DNA of 41,100 bases from Nemertoderma westbladi. Lineage: Eukaryota > Xenacoelomorpha > Nemertodermatida > Nemertodermatidae. The first letter of the stretch is position 1; the number at the start of each line of letters is the position of its first letter. The position numbers and the translations under genes are program-made. The notes beneath the pieces are model-generated. The model saw nothing but the letters and a program-made list of their open reading frames with translations, ran no database searches and was not told where the DNA came from. Below are positions 1 through 9,172 of this stretch, one piece after another. The DNA lies in assembly GCA_032718475.1 (NCBI GenBank), contig JAUCBJ010000820.1:1-41100 (forward strand), written 5' to 3'.

Positions 1-598
1 CTACCAGAAGGTAGGGGTGGGCGCTACTCCTATCTGCTACCCGAGGGTAGGGGTGGGCGCTACTCCTATCTGCTAACCGAAGGTAGGGGTTGGCGCTACT
101 CCTATCTGCTACCCGAGGGTAGGGGTGGGCGCTACTCCTATCTGCTACCCGAGGGTAGGGGTGGACGCTACTCCTATCTGCTAACCGAAGGTAGGGGTGG
201 GTGCTACTCCTATCTGCTACCCGTAGGTGTTGGTGGGAGCTACTCCTATCTGCTACCCGAAGGTAGGGGTGGGAGCTACTCCTATCTGCTACCCGAAGGT
301 AGGAGTGGGCGCTACTCCTGTCTGCTACCCGAAGGTTGGGGTGGGCGTTACTCCTATCTGCTACCCGAGGGTAGGGGTGGGCGCTACTCCTATCTGCTAC
401 CCGAAGGTAGGGGTGGGAGCTACTCCTATCTGCTACCCGAAGGTAGGAATGGGCGCTACTCCTATCTGCTACCCGAAAGAAGGGGTGGGCGCTACTCCTA
501 TCTGCTACCCGAGGGTAGGGGTGGGCGCTACTCCTATCTGCTACCCCAAGGAAGGGGTGCGCGCTACTCCTATCTGCTACCCGAGGTAGGGGTGGGCG
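1..598. repeat. 36-bp minisatellite, array 1
   Basis: About 16-17 head-to-tail copies of a 36-bp unit are present, with a core resembling GGTAGGGGTGGGCGCTACTC followed by CTATCTGCTACCCGAG. Units differ by a few point changes (for example CCCGAAGG/CCCGAGGG/AACCGAAGG and TGGGCGC/TGGGAGC). The period is divisible by three, so long frames exist in several phases; these are repeat translations, not genes. The array runs off the left edge of the window and abuts a minus-strand SINE head at about 610. One strand is rich in GGGG runs, so secondary structure is likely. Confidence 0.95.
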
Positions 599-618
599 CT
601 ACTCCGCGAGGTGTATGA

Positions 619-687
619 AAGGCTGCTGGCGAGGATTGACATCCAATAGATTTTAAGCCAGCCGCTCAAACAACTGAGTTAGCCCCG
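619..687 (-). repeat. tRNA-derived SINE head (copy 1)
   Basis: Read on the minus strand, a tRNA-like pol III promoter is visible. An A-box-like TAACTCAGTTG lies at 681-671, and a degenerate B-box-like GTCAATCC at 640-633, about 30 bases further on as in a tRNA. It is followed by CAGCCTTTCAT, a sequence also present in the better preserved SINE at 35.7 kb. The SINE body then runs straight into the 36-bp minisatellite. A functional tRNA is not supported because the stems are degenerate. The assignment rests on box spacing and on similarity to the second SINE in this window. Confidence 0.6.
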
Positions 688-859
688 AATACAGTATTTT
701 TCATTTCACAAGGTACACCGGTCAAGCCGGTATTTATATTGAAGTAAAAAGTACATATTAATACTGAATAAAAACCGAACAAACTATACAAAATTAAAAA
801 TGTCGTGAGGTTCATAGGTTAATTATTGTAAATGGAGGAAAAATCTGTGCAAAAGATAC

Positions 860-1876
860 TTATTTTAAGAAATACTGCAGTATGCGGTTATGTTTTGCCG
901 CAAATCCGCATTGGCCAGAGTTATAACAGTTATATATAAAGTCCGCATTGACAATATCTTTTCCTGTTGGATGTCCGTGGTTTATGTGAGATTTCAGTGT
1001 CCGTTTGTGGTACCGGTTTACACACATTGAAAATAGTGAGGGTATCGGGAATTCTCGAGTCGCTCGCATATATGTACTTCCCAGTCCAGGATAGCGCCGC
1101 TTTGACTGATAGTTCCAGATAAGACCAAGACGTAGCAGCAACTGAAGTTTGAGATGTGGACTAACTACCAAACGCAGCATGCAATTAGTCACGTCACGGT
1201 ATACCTCAAGTGATAGATCTCTACATCCTGAGAGTTTCCTTAATGTAGCATTATTGACGTACGATCCAACATAAAGAAGTCCCCTGAGTATCTTTCTATA
1301 ATATGCATTCATAGATTCGATTTCATCTTGATTTAGATTCCCTATTATGAATTTTATTTTGTACAGAATTGCTGGTATGGCCATCCTGGACCAAAGATTG
1401 AACACTGTGTTTATGGTGTACCATCGAATGGTCCAGCCATTTTTGTGAAACGCTTGTGACATAGACGCAAGAGTTTGAATTATGACTGAGTAATTAGTGT
1501 TACAGTTATTATTTCCATATAAGGTGTGGCCAAGGAATTTGATTGTTTGGGATTCAGGGAATAGGCAATTTGCTGAGTTGATGAATAGGGGTCGGTATGT
1601 GTTTTTGGGTATAATGCTCATCCATTTTGATTTTGTGGGTTCCATATTTAGGTTCAATTTATCCATTTCATATGATAGTAATGCTAGCATACTAGTAATC
1701 TCCTCTTTATTATTGCACAATAAAACTATATCATCCGCATAGCAAACTAGACCTGACCAGATGTTGTGAAAAGATACTCCAAGGCCTGTTTTCTCAACTG
1801 AATCTAAGGCTCCCTTTAAATAGACATTAAATAGCGTTGGTGACAACAATGATCCTTGTTTTACAAGGTTACAAGA
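860..1876 (-). pseudogene. 5'-truncated non-LTR retrotransposon reverse transcriptase (copy 1)
   Basis: About 337 codons are open on the minus strand from just after a stop at 1879-1877 to the stop near 860. The frame opens with VKQGSLLSPTLFNVYL (RT motif B region), followed by YADDIVLL (the catalytic YxDD box, motif C), NMEPTKSK (motif D region) and IKFLGHTL (thumb entry). The remaining ~210 residues look like the C-terminal region of a LINE ORF2. RT motifs 0 to A and the endonuclease are missing, so this is a dead 5'-truncated copy. The apparent start is a TTG inside the conserved motif, not a real initiator. The clade is not assigned; YADD with a SLLSPTLFN motif differs from the FADD LINE elsewhere in this window. 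Confidence 0.85.
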
Positions 1877-1879
1877 TTA

Positions 1880-2130
1880 CAATGTTACTTATTATAATCA
1901 AAACAATAATCGTCATGAGCCCAGGTTATAGATATATATTGGTCAATTGTCAACACGTAACCTTTATTTACTGGTTTACACCCTGTCACAATCAAACTAC
2001 TGTAGGCCTACATCGACAACAATTTATAATTACTGAGAAAAAAAACCCTAACAGTGTTGTTTCAAAGGCTTCGTATATTGGGGGGCTCCCTCCACCAACT
2101 TCTTAAAACCCGTAGGTAATCAGCGAGTAT
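1880..2130. other. AT-rich flank between RT fragment and array 2
   Basis: No gene is recognisable. The frames here are short and carry no known motif. The segment belongs to the 2,349-bp duplicated block, since 1880-2132 reappears at 4229-4481. Confidence 0.6.
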
Positions 2131-2948
2131 TTGTTACCCGAGGGTAGGGGTGGGCGCTACTCCTATCTGCTAACCGAAGGTAGGGGTTGGCGCTACTCCT
2201 ATCTGCTACCCGAGGGTAGGGGTGGGCGCTACTCCTATCTGCTACCCGAGGGTAGGGGTGGACGCTACTCCTATCTGCTAACCGAAGGTAGGGGTGGGTG
2301 CTACTCCTATCTGCTACCCGTAGGTGTTGGTGGGAGCTACTCCTATCTGCTACCCGAAGGTAGGGGTGGGAGCTACTCCTATCTGCTAACCGAAGGTAGG
2401 GGTTGGCGCTACTCCTATCTGCTACCCGAGGGTAGGGGTGGGCGCTACTCCTATCTGCTACCCGAGGGTAGGGGTGGGCGCTACTCCTATCTGCTACCCG
2501 AGGGTAGGGGTGGACGCTACTCCTATCTGCTAACCGAAGGTAGGGGTGGGTGCTACTCCTATCTGCTACCCGTAGGTGTTGGTGGGAGCTACTCCTATCT
2601 GCTACCCGAAGGTAGGGGTGGGAGCTACTCCTATCTGCTACCCGAAGGTAGGAGTGGGCGCTACTCCTGTCTGCTACCCGAAGGTTGGGGTGGGCGTTAC
2701 TCCTATCTGCTACCCGAGGGTAGGGGTGGGCGCTACTCCTATCTGCTACCCGAAGGTAGGGGTGGGAGCTACTCCTATCTGCTACCCGAAGGTAGGAATG
2801 GGCGCTACTCCTATCTGCTACCCGAAAGAAGGGGTGGGCGCTACTCCTATCTGCTACCCGAGGGTAGGGGTGGGCGCTACTCCTATCTGCTACCCCAAGG
2901 AAGGGGTGCGCGCTACTCCTATCTGCTACCCGAGGTAGGGGTGGGCGC
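2131..2948. repeat. 36-bp minisatellite, array 2
   Basis: About 22-23 copies of the same 36-bp unit as array 1. Its right part, from about 2529, matches array 1 from about 180 at an offset of 2,349 bp. Its left part contains an internal duplication: the variant TAACCGAAGGTAGGGGTTGG occurs at 2171 and again at 2387, 216 bp or six units apart. The long open frame across the array is a repeat translation. Confidence 0.95.
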
Positions 2949-2967
2949 TACTCCGCTAGGTGTATGA

Positions 2968-3036
2968 AAGGCTGCTGGCGAGGATTGACATCCAATAGAT
3001 TTTAAGCCAGCCGCTCAAACAACTGAGTTAGCCCCG
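2968..3036 (-). repeat. tRNA-derived SINE head (copy 2)
   Basis: This is the duplicate of the SINE head at 619-687, with A-box-like bases at 3030-3020 and B-box-like bases at 2989-2982 on the minus strand. It again abuts the 36-bp minisatellite on its 3' side. Confidence 0.6.
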
Positions 3037-3208
3037 AATACAGTATTTTTCATTTCACAAGGTACACCGGTCAAGCCGGTATTTATATTGAAGTAAAAAG
3101 TACATATTAATACTGAATAAAAACCGAACAAACTATACAAAATTAAAAATGTCGTGAGGTTCATAGGTTAATTATTGTAAATGGAGGAAAAATCTGTGCA
3201 AAAGATAC

Positions 3209-4225
3209 TTATTTTAAGAAATACTGCAGTATGCGGTTATGTTTTGCCGCAAATCCGCATTGGCCAGAGTTATAACAGTTATATATAAAGTCCGCATTGA
3301 CAATATCTTTTCCTGTTGGATGTCCGTGGTTTATGTGAGATTTCAGTGTCCGTTTGTGGTACCGGTTTACACACATTGAAAATAGTGAGGGTATCGGGAA
3401 TTCTCGAGTCGCTCGCATATATGTACTTCCCAGTCCAGGATAGCGCCGCTTTGACTGATAGTTCCAGATAAGACCAAGACGTAGCAGCAACTGAAGTTTG
3501 AGATGTGGACTAACTACCAAACGCAGCATGCAATTAGTCACGTCACGGTATACCTCAAGTGATAGATCTCTACATCCTGAGAGTTTCCTTAATGTAGCAT
3601 TATTGACGTACGATCCAACATAAAGAAGTCCCCTGAGTATCTTTCTATAATATGCATTCATAGATTCGATTTCATCTTGATTTAGATTCCCTATTATGAA
3701 TTTTATTTTGTACAGAATTGCTGGTATGGCCATCCTGGACCAAAGATTGAACACTGTGTTTATGGTGTACCATCGAATGGTCCAGCCATTTTTGTGAAAC
3801 GCTTGTGACATAGACGCAAGAGTTTGAATTATGACTGAGTAATTAGTGTTACAGTTATTATTTCCATATAAGGTGTGGCCAAGGAATTTGATTGTTTGGG
3901 ATTCAGGGAATAGGCAATTTGCTGAGTTGATGAATAGGGGTCGGTATGTGTTTTTGGGTATAATGCTCATCCATTTTGATTTTGTGGGTTCCATATTTAG
4001 GTTCAATTTATCCATTTCATATGATAGTAATGCTAGCATACTAGTAATCTCCTCTTTATTATTGCACAATAAAACTATATCATCCGCATAGCAAACTAGA
4101 CCTGACCAGATGTTGTGAAAAGATACTCCAAGGCCTGTTTTCTCAACTGAATCTAAGGCTCCCTTTAAATAGACATTAAATAGCGTTGGTGACAACAATG
4201 ATCCTTGTTTTACAAGGTTACAAGA
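3209..4225 (-). pseudogene. 5'-truncated non-LTR reverse transcriptase (copy 2)
   Basis: This is the duplicate of 860-1876 at +2,349, with the same translated sequence. It has the SLLSPTLFN and YADD boxes, the same upstream stop and the same missing N-terminal half. It arose by segmental duplication of an already truncated copy and not by a second retrotransposition, because the flanks are duplicated too. Confidence 0.85.
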
Positions 4226-4482
4226 TTACAATGTTACTTATTATAATCAAAACAATAATCGTCATGAGCCCAGGTTATAGATATATATTGGTCAATTGTC
4301 AACACGTAACCTTTATTTACTGGTTTACACCCTGTCACAATCAAACTACTGTAGGCCTACATCGACAACAATTTATAATTACTGAGAAAAAAAACCCTAA
4401 CAGTGTTGTTTCAAAGGCTTCGTATATTGGGGGGCTCCCTCCACCAACTTCTTAAAACCCGTAGGTAATCAGCGAGTATTTA

Positions 4483-5201
4483 CTTCCATTTTCCCTATGG
4501 ATTGTTTAATTATGTTTGCTTCAAACCCACCCGCCCCCACCACCCCCACCCACCCACCCACCCCCACCATGGCTACCATGAATTACATCGTTCCAGGTAG
4601 CTTACACCCCTACCTGATTTCTTTAATCACCCTGTAGTTGATTGTTTACTTCACTATGTATGATAAAATTGTAGGGGGTTGCGCCTCAAGGCAAATCTGT
4701 ACCAGTTCATACTGTATCTATCTAATCTATTCCTAGTTAGACAGCGAAGCAGTAACATATTTAATTAAATTATTTCCGGGTCGGGCGCATCGTTTTTAGG
4801 CTTAATGTCGCCAAAGAAAGTTATTAAAAACCACCCAACCAATGTATAATTGGCCCACATTTATCTTTACTCAATATCCGCACATTCGTTATAGCAAACA
4901 ACGAGAAATAATAAAGTATTTCGCTCACACCGGAACTGATACCGTTACTGTAATGCGTTAGTCATTACACTACCATAGCATTTAATTTTATATGTTTTTT
5001 TGCTATTATTTTTATCTATCTTCTCCTTAGAAATCAGTCAGTAATTATGTGATTGTTTAACTGTAAAGCTGAAGAAAACAAAGATGAATTTATGTTAAAA
5101 TTTAACCCACGTAGTAGTTCATGTAGGTCTCTCATATCAGTTCATCACCCGGAAACTCGTGTTTGCGATTTATTCACACAATTTTATGATAGCAACCACT
5201 T
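4483..5201. other. Intergenic, no gene seen; C-rich tract
   Basis: No coding region is supported. The one notable item is a C-rich low-complexity tract at about 4525-4568, made of CCCACC/CCCCCACC runs, whose G-rich complement could form a quadruplex. The rest is ordinary AT-rich sequence. Confidence 0.6.
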
Positions 5202-5440
5202 CGTGCAAACGGGGTGTAAATGCTACGCCGTAACGCCGACAATCGACAACCAATGCCGACAACCATTATTAAAGATAATTAATGTTATTTATTAATTGAG
5301 GGAAAGGAAAGGTTTGGAAGGTTAGTCTAACGCTAACCAAAACAATAAACGAGAGTTACGAACTCAGGTTACATTTTCAAATTTTCTGTTGTCGGCAGTG
5401 GTTGCCGGTTGTCAGCGTAGTGTTTACACCCGTGCAAACG
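5202..5440. mobile_element. MITE-like fold-back element with 10-bp direct repeats
   Basis: The direct repeat CGTGCAAACG at 5202-5211 and 5431-5440 flanks a 219-bp segment with inverted ends. The left end reads GGGTGTAAATGCTACG and continues to GCCGACAAC at 5263. The reverse complement of the right end reads GGTGTAAACACTACG and continues to TGCCGACAAC at 5388. Arms are about 43-52 bases with small indels, and no coding capacity is present. Terminal inverted repeats plus a direct repeat of 8-10 bp fit a non-autonomous DNA transposon (hAT has 8-bp and MULE 9-10-bp duplications). The superfamily is not decided. Confidence 0.75.
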
Positions 5441-5568
5441 CAACATCCTATCCATTCAATTGATTTTTAAACAGCTACACGGTAATGCAATTTTTAAGCC
5501 ACTTCCGTAATTGTTAAACCAACAAATCAGCGCCGGTTTTTATTTTTGGGAGCGCCATGCGCCAAAGT

Positions 5569-5636
5569 CGGCGCGCTTTACGATTTTCGAGCGCGCCACG
5601 CGCCACATTGGCGCGCTTTTATTGTAAAGCGCGCCG
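5569..5636. repeat. 13-bp perfect GC-rich inverted repeat
   Basis: CGGCGCGCTTTAC at 5569-5581 is the exact reverse complement of GTAAAGCGCGCCG at 5624-5636. A further GGCGCGCTTTT lies between them at 5610-5620. The GC-rich arms stand out in an AT-rich neighbourhood. Overlapping open frames at 5546-5898 have no recognisable domain and I do not call them as genes. Confidence 0.6.
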
Positions 5637-6543
5637 GATTAATCTGGCGCAAAGTGTATGGATTCCAGTCTGGGCCAAGCAGCCAAGGTCTGTCTGTAGC
5701 ATTCCCGCCACGGGGAGTAGCAAAAAGAAGTGCTGGCAGGCTGGACAACGTGGAAATGGTTTAGTTTCGCTGTCGGTTCTCCTTTTATCAATATTTTGTT
5801 TGTGTCTCGATAATGCAGCGGTTGCTGTGTGTCTACTTCTCATCGCATATATTACATTCGACTACTTTTTTAATCGTCTCATTACTGCTTCCATGTAACT
5901 ACTGTACCATGAGAAAGAATAAGGCCCCTTTAAGCCTCTTAAAGTATTGAATTAACAAAACCTTCTACTGTATTATGTACCGGTCCGGTATTGGCTTTGG
6001 CTATTATTACTGTTGCTTCAATTCTTAATATTTTGCTTTGCTGTACCTACTGAACTGTTCTGCCTGACGCCTGACTGCTGACTGCTTTCGGTATAACTTG
6101 TATAATGAAACAGACAAGGCTGCAAAGCTGGCAAGGGGAGGGTGATAATAGTGAATACAGATACTGAGATATGGAATAATGTTAACCTGAACTTTTTAAT
6201 GTTAGCAATATTCCATTCTCATTTACTCTGTGTTGTACTCTGTAATTGTTGACTCTGTAATTGTAATTGTAATAGACACTCCAAATAACTGCACGACAAG
6301 TAAAAATGCATATAACTAACTGCACGCATAAAATATAATATAAATAAATAACACGAGGAAGAAAAACTGGAAATAATTGGACAATTAGGTTTATGGAGGG
6401 AGAAGATAACCCAGGCAGTAGCTGCACTTATGAGTGAGTATCTCAGGTAGATCAATATGAAAACTTAAAAACGTTTCACTCAAAAAGAATTAAAAAAAAA
6501 AATTTTAATACAAAGTTTACAAAAAACATATCAATAAAACTAA
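5637..6543. other. Intergenic, no gene seen
   Basis: There is no supportable coding region. A short TTACAA/TTACAG-type direct repeat on the minus strand at about 6235-6275 could be the simple-repeat 3' tail of the minus-strand LINE whose coding end is at 6912, but this is only a guess. Confidence 0.45.
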
Positions 6544-6860
6544 TACGAAACGGGCAAGGTCGCATTGCTACGTAGTTTCACAGTAGATACTGTAGCTCAC
6601 TTGAACAGATTTAAAATTAAAAATAAGGTAAAATTAATTGATATCATAAGAACAAATACAACAGAACGAGGCAGGGTGGAATTAATATGTGCTGTACAGT
6701 AGTTACAGTAGGCAGTCTAAGCACACTAGATAATTATTACTGAACAGATTGATGATTGAATGCAAAATGCACGTGAGTAAAAAAATAACAAAATATAAGT
6801 AACAAAGACGACACGGAACGAGGCAGGGGGGATTTGTACGTAGCTATACAGTAGTTAAAA
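6544..6860. repeat. Diverged tandem repeat, possible LINE 3' UTR
   Basis: Three related blocks start near 6546, 6662 and 6814. Each has a GAACGAGGCAGG-like motif (GAAACGGGCAAGG in the first), followed about 25-30 bases on by a CAGTAG-containing stretch. The period is roughly 115-150 bp. They lie immediately downstream, in LINE orientation, of the LINE C-terminus at 6912, so they may be its 3' UTR. Confidence 0.5.
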
Positions 6861-6911
6861 GCTCAACGATAAGTATTACTGATAAAATTAAAATATGTTA
6901 CGGACTGATTA

Positions 6912-7372
6912 CTAATTAATACAGTGACACAGATGGCTGAAGTCTATATTGCATATTCGGCGATTAAAGGTAACTAAATTAATTGCATTGACAGTCTCTA
7001 AATGTAGAGAATTCCAAACTAATACAGACCTGTTTGCAAAGCGGTTTCTAGAGACAACTAATCTACATTGTTGCACGAATAGTTTCATATTATGTCCCCG
7101 CAAACCCTCTCTGTTCGCATCCATAAAAAAAATCGCTAAAACATAGGTCAATGTTGTTGTGACATATATTATACACCATTCGGATGTCGAAAATAATTAG
7201 CCTAATTTCTAACATTTGTAAGTTGAGGTGTGATAGTCTGTTAGAGTAACTGCTATCGGTGAGAATTAATTTGCATCTGGAGACTAAGCGTCTGGTGAAA
7301 TAGCGTTGAACGCTCAACCAAATTAATGTTGAACAATTGGTGCGGCGACCAAACCACCGTGCAGTACTCTAA
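6912..7372 (-). pseudogene. 3' coding end of a CR1/Jockey-like LINE (left half of a split copy)
   Basis: On the minus strand, three pieces in successive frames give the C-terminal region typical of CR1/L2/Jockey-group ORF2 proteins. First comes EYCTVVWSPH (about 7368-7339), then VQRYFTRRL with SYSNRLSHLNLQMLEIRL (about 7317-7190), then LRGHNMKLF and VWNSL to the stop at 6912. At least two frameshifts, near 7317 and in the A-run near 7125, make it non-functional. The sequence breaks at about 7372, exactly where the Helitron-like array starts. The protein region just before it in the family lies at 31287 on the far side of that array. Confidence 0.8.
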
Positions 7373-8215
7373 CAGAGTGGATCATTCTCTGACCATAGGC
7401 AAAGACATCAAATGTTTTTAAAAATATACTTTTTCCATGTTTTTTTTTCTGACCAAAAATTTCAAAAAAAAAATTTTCGTAGCCAGTACTGCCAATCGAT
7501 TCGCCATCAAAAATAACGCAAAAAATTTTTTTTTCAAAATTTTAAATTACTGTAAATTTTTGGCGACTGGGGGGGGGGTCAATTTTTTTCGATCCGCTAT
7601 AACTCCGGAACGCTTTGTCCAAATTCGATGGGGTTTTCATTTTTCAACTTAATTTGATGTCCTCTTTCAGCCTATCCATGTTTCCAAACCCCAAACAGCG
7701 CCGTTCAAAAATTAATTTTTTCCAGTTCTAGAATTTTACAAATTTCAAAAAAGTTGCAGTATTTTATTAACCCCTTTACGGAATTCGATAGCGTTTTCGA
7801 TTTTTATATTAAACGCAATATCCTGAATCTCACTAGCCTAGTTTCGCGTCACCAACGCCAAGACTTCATACTTTTTGAGGAAAATTTTTCTAGAATAATT
7901 TTTATTTAATTACATTCATCGCGATTTCTTATTACTGGTTGCACTTGAATTGATGGAGTTTTCAATTTATTAACTAAACACGATATCGCGCATCGCACCA
8001 GCGTGGTTTCGAAATTCCAAAACGAGGTCTTCACTAGTTGCAGGTCGATTTTGTTCTAGAATTGAGTAACTAATAATAGATCGTATTTATTAATAATTAT
8101 TGTATGAAATAAGATTGTATTTTTACATAATTATTAGTTCTATAATAATTCTCGTTGTCTCTTTTATTTGAAATAAAAAGTCGGTTCCTTATCGGGCCGC
8201 TAGGCCCGTCACTAG
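7372..8215 (+). mobile_element. Helitron-like unit U0 (5'-truncated, class A 3' end)
   Basis: The unit begins inside the core at ACAGAGTGGATCATTC, with no 5' hairpin or microsatellite. It runs through the AT-rich core to the class A end, with TCGGTTCCTTA at 8181-8191, hairpin CGGGCC-GCTA-GGCCCG at 8193-8208, and CTAG at 8212-8215. The left break abuts LINE coding sequence at about 7372. The truncation probably also removed part of the LINE. Confidence 0.8.
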
Positions 8216-8235
8216 TTAGCAAGTCGTTAGACTTG
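8216..8235 (+). other. Class B 5' terminal hairpin
   Basis: TTAG is followed by a 6-bp stem CAAGTC/GACTTG with a GTTA loop. TTAGCAAGTCG matches the reverse complement of the class B subterminal 3' sequence (TAAGCAAGTCG) at 10 of 11 positions. The same terminus is at 12788-12807 and, with a changed loop, at 25492-25511. Confidence 0.85.
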
Positions 8236-9118
8236 ATTACTGTAAGAATTGTTGACTGACTGGCTGGCTGACTGACTGGCTGGCTGACTGACTGGCTGGC
8301 TGATCTACAGCCAAAACTACTCTAACGATTTTGATGAAATTTTCACAGCATCTAGATACCGCGATTCTAAGGTCCCTGGCATGATCGGCTACTCCGTCCA
8401 TAGCCTCTGGGCTCGAAAAATAGAGATAAACGAAAAAAACGCCATTGGCGCAATGGTAAAATAACACCCATGACAGCTGGTGTCCTGATGAAAACTGGCT
8501 TATGTAATGCATTTCTACACAAAGCTTAGTATAAATCGATGAGGTTGCCAAGATTATTGTACTTAGTACACCCATACTGTTTGTTTAGGCCCTGCACTCT
8601 CTGTCAAAGCAAATATTAACTGGTTGATTTAGTTTGTCTGGTTGATTTAGTGCAAGCTGAATGACTGTAGGTTACAGAGTACTATTGCACTGTATTTTAT
8701 TTTTAAATCTTTTGGCCAACATTAATACTGTGGAGGCTTTATGCTTATAAGGCGGAATGTTTACTCAGCCTCATACTGATACTCTGTAAGGCTTACACTA
8801 ACATTATAGTTTGAAATATAAAAATAACTGCTTATTATCTGTATTGGGTTAATCATTGTGGCATTCAAAATGTTTTGTTAGGTGAATGACATTTAGTGGC
8901 TAAGATTATTCTCTGTCAGATTCCCTTCACACCATAGGCAAACATTGTTGAGGCTGAGGGAATTTACTTTAGTTTACTCTACTGAGTCATTCAGCTGAAT
9001 GGATTTGAGCAATTGCCAAATTACAGAGTGGGATCTCTCTCTGACCATAGATAAATAACACTTCCCTTCTGAACAAAGGTAAACATTGTTGAGGGAACTT
9101 ACCTTTGATTGACGACTT

Positions 9119-9154
9119 CCGACTTGCTTAACGGCGTCTTGACGCCGTCACTAG
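9119..9154 (+). other. Class B 3' terminus: subterminal repeat, hairpin, CTAG
   Basis: CCGACTTGCTTA, an 8-bp-stem hairpin (ACGGCGTC, loop TT, GACGCCGT), then CACTAG. A hairpin just before CTRR is the Helitron 3' signature. The other class B ends are at 13777-13812, where ATGGCGTC keeps pairing through a G-T wobble, and at about 25790-25825; both finish TCTCTAG. Confidence 0.85.
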
Positions 9155-9172
9155 TTAGGAACCGAGAGGTTC
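9155..9172 (+). other. Class A 5' terminal hairpin
   Basis: TTAGGAACCGAGAGGTTC has a stem GAACC/GGTTC with a GAGA loop. TTAGGAACCGA matches the reverse complement of the class A subterminal 3' sequence (TAAGGAACCGA) at 10 of 11 positions. The same terminus starts units at 13813, 15926, 18318, 20666, 22165, 23661, 25826 and 28218, and with TC in place of TT at 29787. Confidence 0.85.

Larger units (their letters stand above)
180..4482. repeat. 2,349-bp near-identical tandem duplication (minisatellite + SINE + RT)
   Basis: Bases from about 180 to 2132 recur at an offset of +2,349, as about 2529 to 4481. Both copies hold the right half of the minisatellite, the SINE head and the RT fragment. 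In the non-minisatellite part I noticed one difference, G at 608 against T at 2957. Copy 1 ends where array 2 begins and copy 2 ends at unique sequence around 4483. Unequal exchange between minisatellite arrays would produce this; an assembly duplication is the alternative. Confidence 0.9.
8216..9154 (+). mobile_element. Helitron-like unit U1 (class B, 939 bp)
   Basis: The 5' end is TTAGCAAGTCGTTAGACTTG, with hairpin arms CAAGTC (8220-8225) and GACTTG (8230-8235). A (CTGR)n tract follows at about 8250-8305, then the conserved ATCTACAGCCAAAACTACTC block. There is no AT-rich core. The 3' end has CCGACTTGCTTA (9119-9130, inverse of the 5' end), hairpin ACGGCGTC-TT-GACGCCGT (9131-9148) and CTAG (9151-9154). 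Confidence 0.85.

Noticed and set aside
619-687. Functional tRNA gene
   Set aside because: The boxes are degenerate, stems do not pair well, and the sequence continues into a SINE body and minisatellite.
2131-2967. 278-codon open frame with a 12-residue repeat
   Set aside because: It is the 36-bp minisatellite read in one frame. Other frames are open too and nothing resembles a conserved domain or gene structure.
5546-5898. Three overlapping frames of 72-113 codons
   Set aside because: Overlapping frames on both strands with no motif; the region is GC-rich with a short inverted repeat, which explains the lack of stops.
8250-8305. CTGA/CTGG tracts as a CRISPR-like or independent microsatellite locus
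   Set aside because: They occur at the same internal position in every unit, so they are a structural part of the element, as in DINE-1/pearl-type Helitrons. No spacers are present.
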